64,000 bases of DNA. It comes from Virgibacillus sp. 7505 (GTDB lineage Bacteria > Bacillota > Bacilli > Bacillales > Amphibacillaceae). Below, piece by piece: positions 34,329-41,747 of the stretch. The notes below the pieces were generated by a model that was not told the DNA's origin, made no database searches, and was given only the letters and a program-made list of their open reading frames with translations. The translations under genes were made by a program, and so were the position numbers. Positions within the stretch are counted from its first letter, which is position 1. Each line of letters begins with the position of its first letter. The DNA lies in NCBI RefSeq assembly GCF_002272135.1, contig NZ_NPBF01000025.1, positions 306,885-370,884 on the forward strand, written 5' to 3'.

Positions 34329-34943
34329 ATGGGGAAAATCGGAATTTATGGCTCATCGTTCGATCCTGTTACAAATGTCCATTTATGGACGGCCAGTACG
34401 GTCGCTCACCGTTGTAAGCTGGATAAGGTCATTTTCCTGCCATGCTCCAGTAAGCGAAAAGACAAACAGCTTCATACGACAGACGAACATCGCTGGCAGA
34501 TGGTGCAGATGGCGATAAAAGATAATGACTGCTATATTGCAGATGATTATGAGATGAAGCAGGAAGCTTGGAATGTTTATACCGAGCAGACACTAACGCA
34601 TTTTAAAGAAGTCTATCCCGATGATGAGGTCTACTTCATTATGGGAGCTGACCTGCTAGAGGATATCGGCGCTGGAAAATGGGGGAACAGTGAAGCACTT
34701 GTTCGCGATAACCGATTTATAGTCATGGCACGTAACGATATTGATATGCTGAAGGTAATCAGCCATTCTCCGCTGCTGCGAAATCATGATGACGGACAAA
34801 CTTTCCATTTGATTGATAAAGGACTGGCGATGGAGATCAGCTCCACATATATCCGCGACGAGTTTGCTGTTGGAGGAGAGCCGCGGTATTTGCTGCCAGA
34901 AAGCTGTTATCAGTATATCAAGGAGCATCAGATATACAACTAA
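34329..34943 (+). CDS. nadD: Nicotinate-nucleotide adenylyltransferase, divergent NadD
   Basis: The 204-residue enzyme should convert nicotinate mononucleotide to the dinucleotide. The nucleotidyltransferase motif reads GSSFDPVTNVHL instead of the usual GxFDPxHxGH: the first His is Thr and the Gly before the second His is Val. The C-terminal ISSTYIRDEF motif is intact. Position behind pncB supports the call. GGAGGAGAAGTAGC precedes the ATG. A standard nadD probably exists elsewhere, so this is a dedicated salvage copy by inference. Confidence 0.82.
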   Translation: MGKIGIYGSSFDPVTNVHLWTASTVAHRCKLDKVIFLPCSSKRKDKQLHTTDEHRWQMVQMAIKDNDCYIADDYEMKQEAWNVYTEQTLTHFKEVYPDDEVYFIMGADLLEDIGAGKWGNSEALVRDNRFIVMARNDIDMLKVISHSPLLRNHDDGQTFHLIDKGLAMEISSTYIRDEFAVGGEPRYLLPESCYQYIKEHQIYN

Positions 34944-34953
34944 TATAGTACAG

Positions 34954-34985
34954 CCCCCTTACAAGTCCAAGGGGGTCTTTTATTG
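34954..34985 (+). terminator. Terminator of the NAD-salvage operon
   Basis: CCCCCTT (34954-34960) pairs with AAGGGGG (34969-34975), followed by TCTTTTATT. Confidence 0.85.
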
Positions 34986-35280
34986 TAAAAAGACACCTCC
35001 TTAAGAAAGTGTCTGCTTAGTGTGTTGGCTGGGACTGCTTAATAACAAGACAGTAAATACGGGGTGTTTAAATGAAAGAAATAGATGTATCGCAGAAGTG
35101 ACAGTTGGTGCACTTTAGGTGTTTTACTTAGTTCGCTTTTCCTTCCCATTGCATACAGTAAAAATGAACCTAAGTATTTACCTATTAGTACAAGATAAGG
35201 AATTATAGAGAATGAATTCGATTGGTTGAATCCCTTATCTTTAATTAAATTGGAGGATATATTTCATTAAACCCCTGCCG
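34986..35280. other. Intergenic region with no intact gene
   Basis: This AT-rich stretch lies between nadD and the arsB-like gene. Only short broken frames occur, for example 27 codons from ATG 35085 that look like a hydrophobic leader (LGVLLSSLFLPIAYS). A small AGACAC/GTGTCT hairpin is at 34991-35012. It may be decayed coding DNA. Confidence 0.4.
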
Positions 35281-36639
35281 CTAAGAAAAAAATATCTTGA
35301 CCCAGTAATAGAGTAAGAACAAAGCAACTATGGTGGATATAGGGATGACAATAACCGATACTTTGAGGTAGTCCATCCACTTTAATGTAATATCATGTTG
35401 TTTCAAGATATATAACCAGATCAGTGAAGCAAGTGTTCCGATTGGCAACAATAGTGATCCGATGTCGCTGCCGATGATACTCGCTAGATAAATCGTCTTT
35501 AAAGTGATTGGATCAAGTCCTATTTCAGTCATTGTGAATGTACCGATCATCAAGGCTGGGTGATTATTGAAGATGTTAGACAGAATCGAAACAAGTCCTC
35601 CCATTGCAAAGCTTGCATACATCAATCCTTGGCTGATAATCGGTTCACTATATCTAACAAGCACTTCTGTTAGTCCGATGTTATGCAGGCCGTAAATGAT
35701 GACATACATAGAAAAGGCGAAAACGAGTATATGCCACGGTGTTTTTTTGATGATGTCGATCGGATTTGTACGTAAGTAATACCAGCGCCATGCCAGCAAC
35801 GCAAGAGAGCCGAGGACTGCTACGACTGAAATAGGGATGGACAGATAAGAAGCGACAAACAGCAGACAGCGTATTAAGAATACAAACAACAATAGTATAA
35901 GCATGAATTTTGTTCGTTTTTGTTTAGTGTCTGTGAATACCTTCCTACCTTGTATCGGTTTAAAGTGTTGCGTAAAGAAGTGTTCTTCGATGTCCTTTAC
36001 AGATTCAGGTAATGATATAGGTAATTTTTTCTTCACAACCATGAACATTAGCCAAGACATAAACAGTAATCCTAATGTCGCCGGAACAAACATCATAGCT
36101 GTGTGCATGTAAAGTGACATATCGATTATTTCCAAGGCAATCAAATTGACGAGGTTACTTACTCCAATCGGTGCACTGGAGGCTGTAGCGATAAGGGCAC
36201 CACTTAATAAATATGGAATTTGCTGGTGTGTCGGTAAGCGGAGATTCCTGAGAAGTAAAATTAGGATTGGTGTTGTAATTAAGATACTTCCGTCGTTATT
36301 GAACAAGAGTGTCATTAAAAAGCATAAAAGCTGAATGTACCAATATAACCGATACCCCGAACCCCGAGCCAAATTAGCTAGCTTTGCAGCGACCCAGTGA
36401 AAGAAACCGAAACTCTCTAATATGACCGCCATGACGATTGTGGCCATGATCGTAATTGCGGCTCCCCCAATCTTATCCACTATATCTGCCGCATCAGGCC
36501 CTGAAACAATTCCTGTCAATAAAATTATCGCGGCACCTACTGCTGCCGGGATAGCTTCATTAAGCCCCCGTGGCCTCCAGAGGATGACCAGCATAGTAAC
36601 TAGGAACGTGAATACCGTGATTCCTATTTCTAATGTCAT
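35281..36639 (-). CDS. ArsB/NhaD-type anion efflux membrane protein
   Basis: The 452-residue protein has about 11-12 hydrophobic segments and the ion-transporter superfamily features of ArsB: NNDGSILITTPILILLLRNL near residue 115, SAPIGVSNLVNLIAL near 155, and FNNHPALMIGTFTMTE near 355. Arsenite efflux is the default expectation. No arsR or arsC is adjacent, so substrate and control are uncertain. ATG 36639 is nine bases after AAAGGAG. Confidence 0.78.
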   Translation of the reverse strand: MTLEIGITVFTFLVTMLVILWRPRGLNEAIPAAVGAAIILLTGIVSGPDAADIVDKIGGAAITIMATIVMAVILESFGFFHWVAAKLANLARGSGYRLYWYIQLLCFLMTLLFNNDGSILITTPILILLLRNLRLPTHQQIPYLLSGALIATASSAPIGVSNLVNLIALEIIDMSLYMHTAMMFVPATLGLLFMSWLMFMVVKKKLPISLPESVKDIEEHFFTQHFKPIQGRKVFTDTKQKRTKFMLILLLFVFLIRCLLFVASYLSIPISVVAVLGSLALLAWRWYYLRTNPIDIIKKTPWHILVFAFSMYVIIYGLHNIGLTEVLVRYSEPIISQGLMYASFAMGGLVSILSNIFNNHPALMIGTFTMTEIGLDPITLKTIYLASIIGSDIGSLLLPIGTLASLIWLYILKQHDITLKWMDYLKVSVIVIPISTIVALFLLYYWVKIFFS

Positions 36640-36786
36640 CTTGCACAACTCCTTTTTCCTTCCCTTTTATTTTTTAATCGGAAGTTTGAACCTCCCCCGA
36701 CCTGTTTTTTACATGTATATTCAAATTCAAATAGAAGGACTAGATTTTTATACCTAAATTGTCGAAATGTATGTTTGTCTGCTAGA

Positions 36787-36942
36787 GTGAAATGTCTAGA
36801 AAGAGGAATAGGAGGTACTGTCTCAAGTGGCTTTACAGGTGATTTCTCTAAAGGACCTATGAAAATTGCAAAGGGAAAAGGGCAGGAAAGAGTAGGTTCT
36901 ATTACTAGAGATGTGATAAATGGTAGGTATAGTAAAGCATGA
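36787..36942 (+). pseudogene. Orphan C-terminal gene fragment
   Basis: A frame of 51 codons, open from GTG 36787 and a little further upstream, ends at TGA 36940. It encodes GIGGTVSSGFTGDFSKGPMK, then KIAKGKGQERVGS and ITRDVINGRYSKA. The Gly/Ser/Lys-rich character recalls the junction or C-terminal region of secreted polymorphic toxins, but no family is recognised. There is no ribosome site and no upstream partner. It is probably a remnant. Confidence 0.4.
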
Positions 36943-37010
36943 AAGTAGAAAGAAGCTAATGCGGTCCGAGGTATTGTGCAGTTGATTCAATGTATGATTT
37001 ATTACCTTTA

Positions 37011-37042
37011 AAACAAGAAAAAACCCTTAAAATAAGGGTTTT
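37011..37042 (-). terminator. Terminator of tRNA-Ala
   Basis: AAAACCCTTA (37020-37029) pairs with TAAGGGTTTT (37033-37042). A T-run follows on the minus strand. Confidence 0.9.
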
Positions 37043-37048
37043 GTAAGA

Positions 37049-37121
37049 TGGAGCATAGCGGGCTCGAACCGCTGACCTCTTCGCTGCCAGCGAAGCGCTC
37101 TCCCAGCTGAGCTAATGCCCC
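37049..37121 (-). tRNA. tRNA-Ala (anticodon GGC)
   Basis: A 73-base cloverleaf is read on the minus strand. The acceptor stem is GGGGCAT with ATGCTCC, containing the G3-U70 pair that identifies alanine tRNAs. The D-loop is TAGCTCAGCTGGGAGAGC, the anticodon loop CTGGCAG and the T-loop GGTTCGAGCCC. CCA is not encoded. It stands alone with its own promoter and terminator. Confidence 0.96.
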
Positions 37122-37147
37122 GTATGTAGTTTATACGTCACAAAAAT

Positions 37148-37176
37148 ATTATAGCGTTTCTCTCAGTTACTGGCAA
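37148..37176 (-). promoter_or_regulatory. Promoter of tRNA-Ala
   Basis: On the minus strand TTGCCA, a 17-base spacer and TATAAT lie about 27 bases before the mature 5' end. Confidence 0.85.
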
Positions 37177-37217
37177 CTATTTTTTACAAGCACGATGATC
37201 GGACTCTTTCGGCTGCT

Positions 37218-37227
37218 GTGATATAAT
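37218..37227 (+). promoter_or_regulatory. Promoter of the exonuclease gene
   Basis: A TATAAT at 37222-37227 has an upstream TG, making an extended -10. Confidence 0.6.
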
Positions 37228-37261
37228 CTACTTAACAAAAGTCGATTTGGAGGACGATGCA

Positions 37262-38149
37262 GTGCGGTTTGTAAGTATAGATTTCGAGACGGCGAATCGT
37301 TATTGGTCAAGTGCTTGTTCGGTAGGTGTTGCTGTAGCGGATGAGTCAGGTGTGATTGACGAGTGGTATACATTGATCAATCCATTGATGGATTTTGAAG
37401 AACAGAATATCCAGGTGCATGGGATTCTTCCACGGGATGTGGAAGATGCGCCGACGTTCAAGGAAATCTGGCCGAAGTTAAGCAGTTATCTGGCCGGCAA
37501 TGTCGTAATCGCGCATAATGCGAGTTTTGATATGGGTGTTATTCGTAAAGCGGTGGCACGTTATGGATTGGAAATGCCGGATTTTGATTATCTGTGTACG
37601 CGAATCATCGGCAAGAAGGTGTGGCCGGATATGGAGAATCATCGGCTGAATACGTTAGCTGCCAGCAAGGAGATCATGTTCGAGCATCATAATGCCATGG
37701 AGGATGCACGAGTTGCAGCGAATATTTTCCTGCATGCGATGGCGGATTCCGGAGTACAGAGTATAGAAGAACTGACAAAAGCATTAAAGGTTAGTCGAAA
37801 AAGCATCCATGATACAAGTTCCACGGGAAGCAAATCCAGATACGGTGATATCAAGCCACAGACAGATCAATTTGATCCTGCACACCCGTTCTACCGGAAA
37901 CAGGTGATGTTTACGGGGACAATGAAGAGTTTGAAGCGGAAGGATGCAATCCAAAGACTTGTCAATGTAGGCGGCGTGCACACAGATAAAATGGACACGT
38001 CTACCCGCTATCTCGTTGTTGGCGCAAGAGACTATGAGAAATTTGCTGCTGGCAAGAAAACGAGTAAGCTAGTCCAAGCGGAACGGATGATTGAGAACGG
38101 ACGGCCGCTGCGTATCATTTCTGAAGAAAAATTCCTGACATTAGTGTAA
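37262..38149 (+). CDS. DnaQ-family 3'-5' exonuclease with C-terminal BRCT domain
   Basis: The 295-residue protein has a DEDD exonuclease domain (residues 1-165): Exo I FVSIDFETAN, Exo II VIAHNASFDMGVIR, Exo III HHNAMEDARVAA. A linker follows, then a BRCT domain from about residue 210 (FYRKQVMFTGTMKSLKRKDAIQRLVNVGG). This fusion is known from Firmicutes and should trim 3' ends in replication or repair. GTG 37262 is eight bases after GGAGG; an upstream TTG at 37247 overlaps that site. Confidence 0.87.
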   Translation: MRFVSIDFETANRYWSSACSVGVAVADESGVIDEWYTLINPLMDFEEQNIQVHGILPRDVEDAPTFKEIWPKLSSYLAGNVVIAHNASFDMGVIRKAVARYGLEMPDFDYLCTRIIGKKVWPDMENHRLNTLAASKEIMFEHHNAMEDARVAANIFLHAMADSGVQSIEELTKALKVSRKSIHDTSSTGSKSRYGDIKPQTDQFDPAHPFYRKQVMFTGTMKSLKRKDAIQRLVNVGGVHTDKMDTSTRYLVVGARDYEKFAAGKKTSKLVQAERMIENGRPLRIISEEKFLTLV

Positions 38150-38180
38150 GAAGTTCTCGGTAGGAGAACTTCTTTTTTTT
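38149..38180 (+). terminator. Terminator
   Basis: AGAAGTTCTC pairs with GAGAACTTCT, followed by a long T-run, right at the exonuclease stop. Confidence 0.9.
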
Positions 38181-38192
38181 GGAGGGCACACG

Positions 38193-38641
38193 ATGTATGA
38201 ATTAAAGGAAACCGATTTGACTAAAGAGGCGTATAGACAATTGATGGAGCGATTATTAGATGCTTGTGACACAGTCAGTTTCGCCGTGCTTCCTAAAAAG
38301 ATGAAGGGGCAAAAGCAAACGCTGCATAGGCTGCTGCAAGATTTGGAACCGTATTTGCAGGAAACTGTCCTTGATAATGGTACAAGAGCTAACCTTTTTG
38401 ATGCCAATAAATCTGTACCGAATTATTATTATCGTATTTGTACGGGATCCAAGCAGGTAATCTTAAAGTCAGCGAATAGTCTTTCTCTTGGCAGCAGCCC
38501 GCACTTCCAGAGGATTTATCCTTTTTGAAGAAGGGAGAAGAATATTTAGTGATCAAAGCTCATGAAGGTTATGCAATGCTCTTTGCAGAAGATGAACAAT
38601 TAATAGAACTTGGGGGAACAAAATGGAGCAGAATCGAATAG
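38193..38641 (+). pseudogene. Frameshifted gene of unknown function upstream of the ABC exporter
   Basis: The first part is open from ATG 38193 (after GGAGGGCAC) to TGA 38526. Its last 20 codons do not look conserved. The next frame continues coherently from about 38484 with WQQPALPEDLSFLKKGEEYL and ends ELGGTKWSRIE at TAG 38639-38641. One extra T in the CTTTC run at 38481-38485 would join the two into a protein of about 149 residues with SLFSWQQPALPEDL. The tail overlaps the exporter start by 19 bases. It is either a recent mutation or a sequencing error. Confidence 0.75.
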
Positions 38642-40380
38642 AAACGAAAAAATTTGATTGGCGATTATTTCTGGCGCTGGTTAAAGGTACTAAACCACCT
38701 AAGATGATGGTCATTGTTGCATTGGTGATGAGTTTATTGACGACAGGAGTCGGCTTCACGGTACCATTGTTCACGAAGAATCTAGTGGATGGCTTCTCTG
38801 GACAATCCATTACTGGTACCCAAATTGCTATTTTAGTCATCGCTTTTGTCCTGCAAGCTTTAGCTAGTGGCTTATCCATCTACTTGCTGGCGAAAATCGG
38901 CCACCATGTTGTCGCTAAACTGCGAGAACGATTGTGGGATAAGCTTTTGCATCTGCCAATCAGATTTCATCACGATAATGAAACAGGAGAGACGCTCAGC
39001 CGAGTGACGAATGACACAGCGGTTGTAAAAGAGCTGATTACGGATCATCTGACCAGCTTCGTTACAGGTATTATCTCCATCGTCGGATCGATTATCATTC
39101 TGCTTGTACTTGACTGGAAGATGACGATTGTCATGCTGCTAGCAGTTCCGATTGCAATCGGAATCATCATGATACTTGGGCGCAGGATGTACCGGGTATC
39201 GAAAATAATGCAGGAGGAGACAGCGAAGTTCACTGCAGTTTTGAACCAGGTATTGCCGGAAATGAAGCTTGTCAAAGCCTCGAATGCAGAACATGTAGAG
39301 CTGGAACGAGGTAACAAAGGTATTCGAACTTTATTTACGTATGGCTTGAAGGAAGCTAAAATTCAAGCGCTGTTGTCGCCGCTCATGCTCTTTATCATGA
39401 TGCTTTTGCTTGTGACTATTATCGGGTACGGTGGTGTGCGTGTTGCATCAGGAGCATTATCCGCAGGCGACATGGTAGCTTTCATCCTGTATCTGTTCCA
39501 GATCATCATGCCGATGACGCAGCTGTCCATGTTCTTTACCCATCTTCAGAAGGCGATGGGAGCAACAGAGCGTATCTATGATGTTCTTGGAGAAGATACA
39601 GAGGATAGCGATAAAGGAATACCGATACATCGTGTGGACGGGGATTTGCATATAAACAATCTTAGTTTTGCTTATCAAGCAGAACAAGTCCTGCATGATC
39701 TCAGTTTTACAGCGCCTGCTGGGAAGGTAACCGCCATTGCCGGCCCGAGTGGTGGCGGAAAATCGACTCTATTCGGTTTGCTTGAACGGTATTACGAGCC
39801 GACTAGCGGTACAATCCTACTGGGTAAGACACCTATCCAAGACTTTAAATTGCATGACTGGCGCCGCCAAATTGGCTACGTGGCACAGGAAACGGCTCTA
39901 TTATCCGGCACGATTCGTGATAATATCTGCTATGGCTTGGAAAGGGAAATATCACAGGAAGAACTGGAACGTGTATCTGAAATGGCGTATGCGAAACAGT
40001 TCATAGAAGAATTGCCTGACAGATATGAAACGAAGGTTGGCGAACGAGGGGTGAAGCTATCAGGAGGACAGCGGCAGCGTATTGCTATCGCAAGAGCGCT
40101 TTTACGTGATCCACAAATCCTGATGCTGGATGAAGCAACCTCAAGTCTTGATAGCAGTTCAGAGATTTACGTTCAGCAAGCACTGCAGAATTTGATGCAG
40201 AATCGAACTACCTTCGTGATAGCACACCGGCTATCAACTATTGTGGATGCTGATCAGATTGTATTTATCGAAAAAGGGCGAATCACTGGTATCGGGACGC
40301 ACGAGGAGTTGTTCGAACGTCACGATCTATATCGGGAATTCGCATCCCAGCAGCAGCTGCTTGCGGGTAAAGTGGAATAA
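38623..40380 (+). CDS. bmrA: ABC multidrug exporter half-transporter, BmrA-like
   Basis: The 585-residue protein fuses six membrane helices (residues 1-320) to an ATPase domain. Motifs are Walker A GPSGGGKST near 370, Q-loop YVAQETALLSGT, signature LSGGQRQR, Walker B ILMLDEATSSLD and H-loop IAHRLS. Homodimers expel amphipathic drugs or lipids. GGGGGA upstream lies within the preceding frameshifted gene. B. subtilis BmrA is the best match by size and layout. Confidence 0.88.
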   Translation: MEQNRIETKKFDWRLFLALVKGTKPPKMMVIVALVMSLLTTGVGFTVPLFTKNLVDGFSGQSITGTQIAILVIAFVLQALASGLSIYLLAKIGHHVVAKLRERLWDKLLHLPIRFHHDNETGETLSRVTNDTAVVKELITDHLTSFVTGIISIVGSIIILLVLDWKMTIVMLLAVPIAIGIIMILGRRMYRVSKIMQEETAKFTAVLNQVLPEMKLVKASNAEHVELERGNKGIRTLFTYGLKEAKIQALLSPLMLFIMMLLLVTIIGYGGVRVASGALSAGDMVAFILYLFQIIMPMTQLSMFFTHLQKAMGATERIYDVLGEDTEDSDKGIPIHRVDGDLHINNLSFAYQAEQVLHDLSFTAPAGKVTAIAGPSGGGKSTLFGLLERYYEPTSGTILLGKTPIQDFKLHDWRRQIGYVAQETALLSGTIRDNICYGLEREISQEELERVSEMAYAKQFIEELPDRYETKVGERGVKLSGGQRQRIAIARALLRDPQILMLDEATSSLDSSSEIYVQQALQNLMQNRTTFVIAHRLSTIVDADQIVFIEKGRITGIGTHEELFERHDLYREFASQQQLLAGKVE

Positions 40381-40423
40381 ATAGAGTCCTTCTCCGCATA
40401 CTAGGCGAAAAGGGGGTTCTATC

Positions 40424-40573
40424 ATGCCAAAGAAAAAGCCCAATAATGATCATCAATTTAAAGAAAACAAAAATCATGGCGAAAAAAGGAATGGTCGATT
40501 GAGCCAGTTCAAGAATAACGTCAATGGACCAGGACAAGCGGAAAACGAATATATTTCCGTAAAGGAAGATTAA
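40424..40573 (+). CDS. Small hydrophilic protein, 49 residues
   Basis: MPKKKPNNDHQFKENKNHGE is followed by an Asn/Lys/Gly/Gln-rich tail. AAAAGGGGG lies about eight bases before the ATG, and the stop sits on a strong terminator. The composition recalls minor small acid-soluble spore proteins, but no family was recognised. Confidence 0.65.
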   Translation: MPKKKPNNDHQFKENKNHGEKRNGRLSQFKNNVNGPGQAENEYISVKED

Positions 40574-40612
40574 AAAAGCTGCTGCCTCAATAGATGAGGC
40601 AGCAGCTTTTTT
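40572..40612. terminator. Bidirectional terminator
   Basis: A perfect 17-bp stem, beginning AAAAAGCTGCTGCCTCA at 40573, has a five-base loop. It separates convergent genes. Confidence 0.93.
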
Positions 40613-41553
40613 CAGTTCATCCAATTTACGAGGACGAACAAGATCGGCAAGACAACAATTAACGAAGATGTCGCAACAATCCAATTGGAGTTGGCCAATT
40701 CCATGTCGAGATTGTACAGCCGCGGCGGTACGAGAGAAGCAACTGCCGGCGGCATGGCGGACATAATGAGAAGCACCTGTAATAATATACCGTCATACAA
40801 GCTGCCAAGACCAAGCAAATAAGCACTGCCAGTAATGACAAGCGGCACAGCAAGAAACTTGATTGGAATCAGCCAGATACTAAGCTTCCAATACTTTTTC
40901 ACAGAAGCAATTCGCATGCTGAATCCGATTGGGATCAGAAGCAGGATGGATGCCAGTGCAACAAGTGTTGAATTGCTTGCTCCCAGCCATTCGAATCTGT
41001 CTATTGGTGATAAGTTCAGTACAGCACCAATGATGATAGAACAGAAGGTGATCATGATGAATGGATCCTTGATAATACGCATCACACGCGATCCTGAAGC
41101 ATTGTCTTCGATTGTACCGTATGATTTTGCGATTGGATAAATGATCGTATAGTACGTGAATTCCTCAAGCAGGCGGAACATTGCAGCGTACGCGACTGCT
41201 TGCTCCCCAATGAAGAGCACACAGAAGAGTAGTCCGAAGCTTCCAAGGTTCAGGAATGCGCCAGAAACGAACATGGACCCAATCTGGTCTTTCGGCAGCT
41301 TCTGCCATTTGGAAAACAGCAGAGCGAGAATTGCGCCGAGAAAGATAGTTGCGATGCCAAAAATTGGTAAGTAGATGAGCCTGGCATTGGTCAAGTCAGC
41401 TGACCAAAAGGCACTAATAAGAATAATTGGATTCAGTACAAGCAGGACAACACGAATCAATGCATTCATAAAATAATTGAGGGAGAACCATTCCGGCAGC
41501 CGATATTTCTCAGCGACGATCCGGATAGCCCTTCCGATGATAAGTCCGATCAA
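40612..41553 (-). CDS. AEC (auxin efflux carrier) family transporter
   Basis: The 313-residue frame from TTG 41553 has about nine to ten membrane segments and a duplicated layout with FVSGAFLNLGSFGLLFCVLF and LLIMSAMPPAVASLV. AEC carriers move organic anions. The annotated start is unsatisfying: no ribosome site precedes it and it cuts the first helix. A strong AAGGAGG at 41597-41603 is followed in frame by AGC-CTT-ATC-GCA and a full first helix (SLIASFIYAISIIL). Initiation at ATC 41586 or CTT 41589 is therefore possible. Confidence 0.78.
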   Translation of the reverse strand: MIGLIIGRAIRIVAEKYRLPEWFSLNYFMNALIRVVLLVLNPIILISAFWSADLTNARLIYLPIFGIATIFLGAILALLFSKWQKLPKDQIGSMFVSGAFLNLGSFGLLFCVLFIGEQAVAYAAMFRLLEEFTYYTIIYPIAKSYGTIEDNASGSRVMRIIKDPFIMITFCSIIIGAVLNLSPIDRFEWLGASNSTLVALASILLLIPIGFSMRIASVKKYWKLSIWLIPIKFLAVPLVITGSAYLLGLGSLYDGILLQVLLIMSAMPPAVASLVPPRLYNLDMELANSNWIVATSSLIVVLPILFVLVNWMN

Positions 41554-41710
41554 TATAATGGATATAGCATAAATAAAGCTTGCGATAAGGCTGTACCTCC
41601 TTCTGCTGACAGCTACATGATGTATTCCCTATTTTCTATTATATACAGCATTCTTAATTGTAACGATATTGCAGGCCATTGTCTAAAGAAATTAGTAAAA
41701 TGGGCTTGAA

Positions 41711-41741
41711 CAAAAAACACCTGCCATAATAGGCAGGTGTT
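41711..41741 (-). terminator. Terminator of ltaS
   Basis: AACACCTGCC pairs with GGCAGGTGTT. On the minus strand the stem is followed by a T-run. Confidence 0.88.
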
Positions 41742-41747
41742 CCGCAA

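Noticed and set aside
35085..35168. A possible leader-like peptide (LGVLLSSLFLPIAYS)
   Set aside because: There is no ribosome site, and the frame stops at a TGA right after the hydrophobic part. It is treated as decayed sequence.
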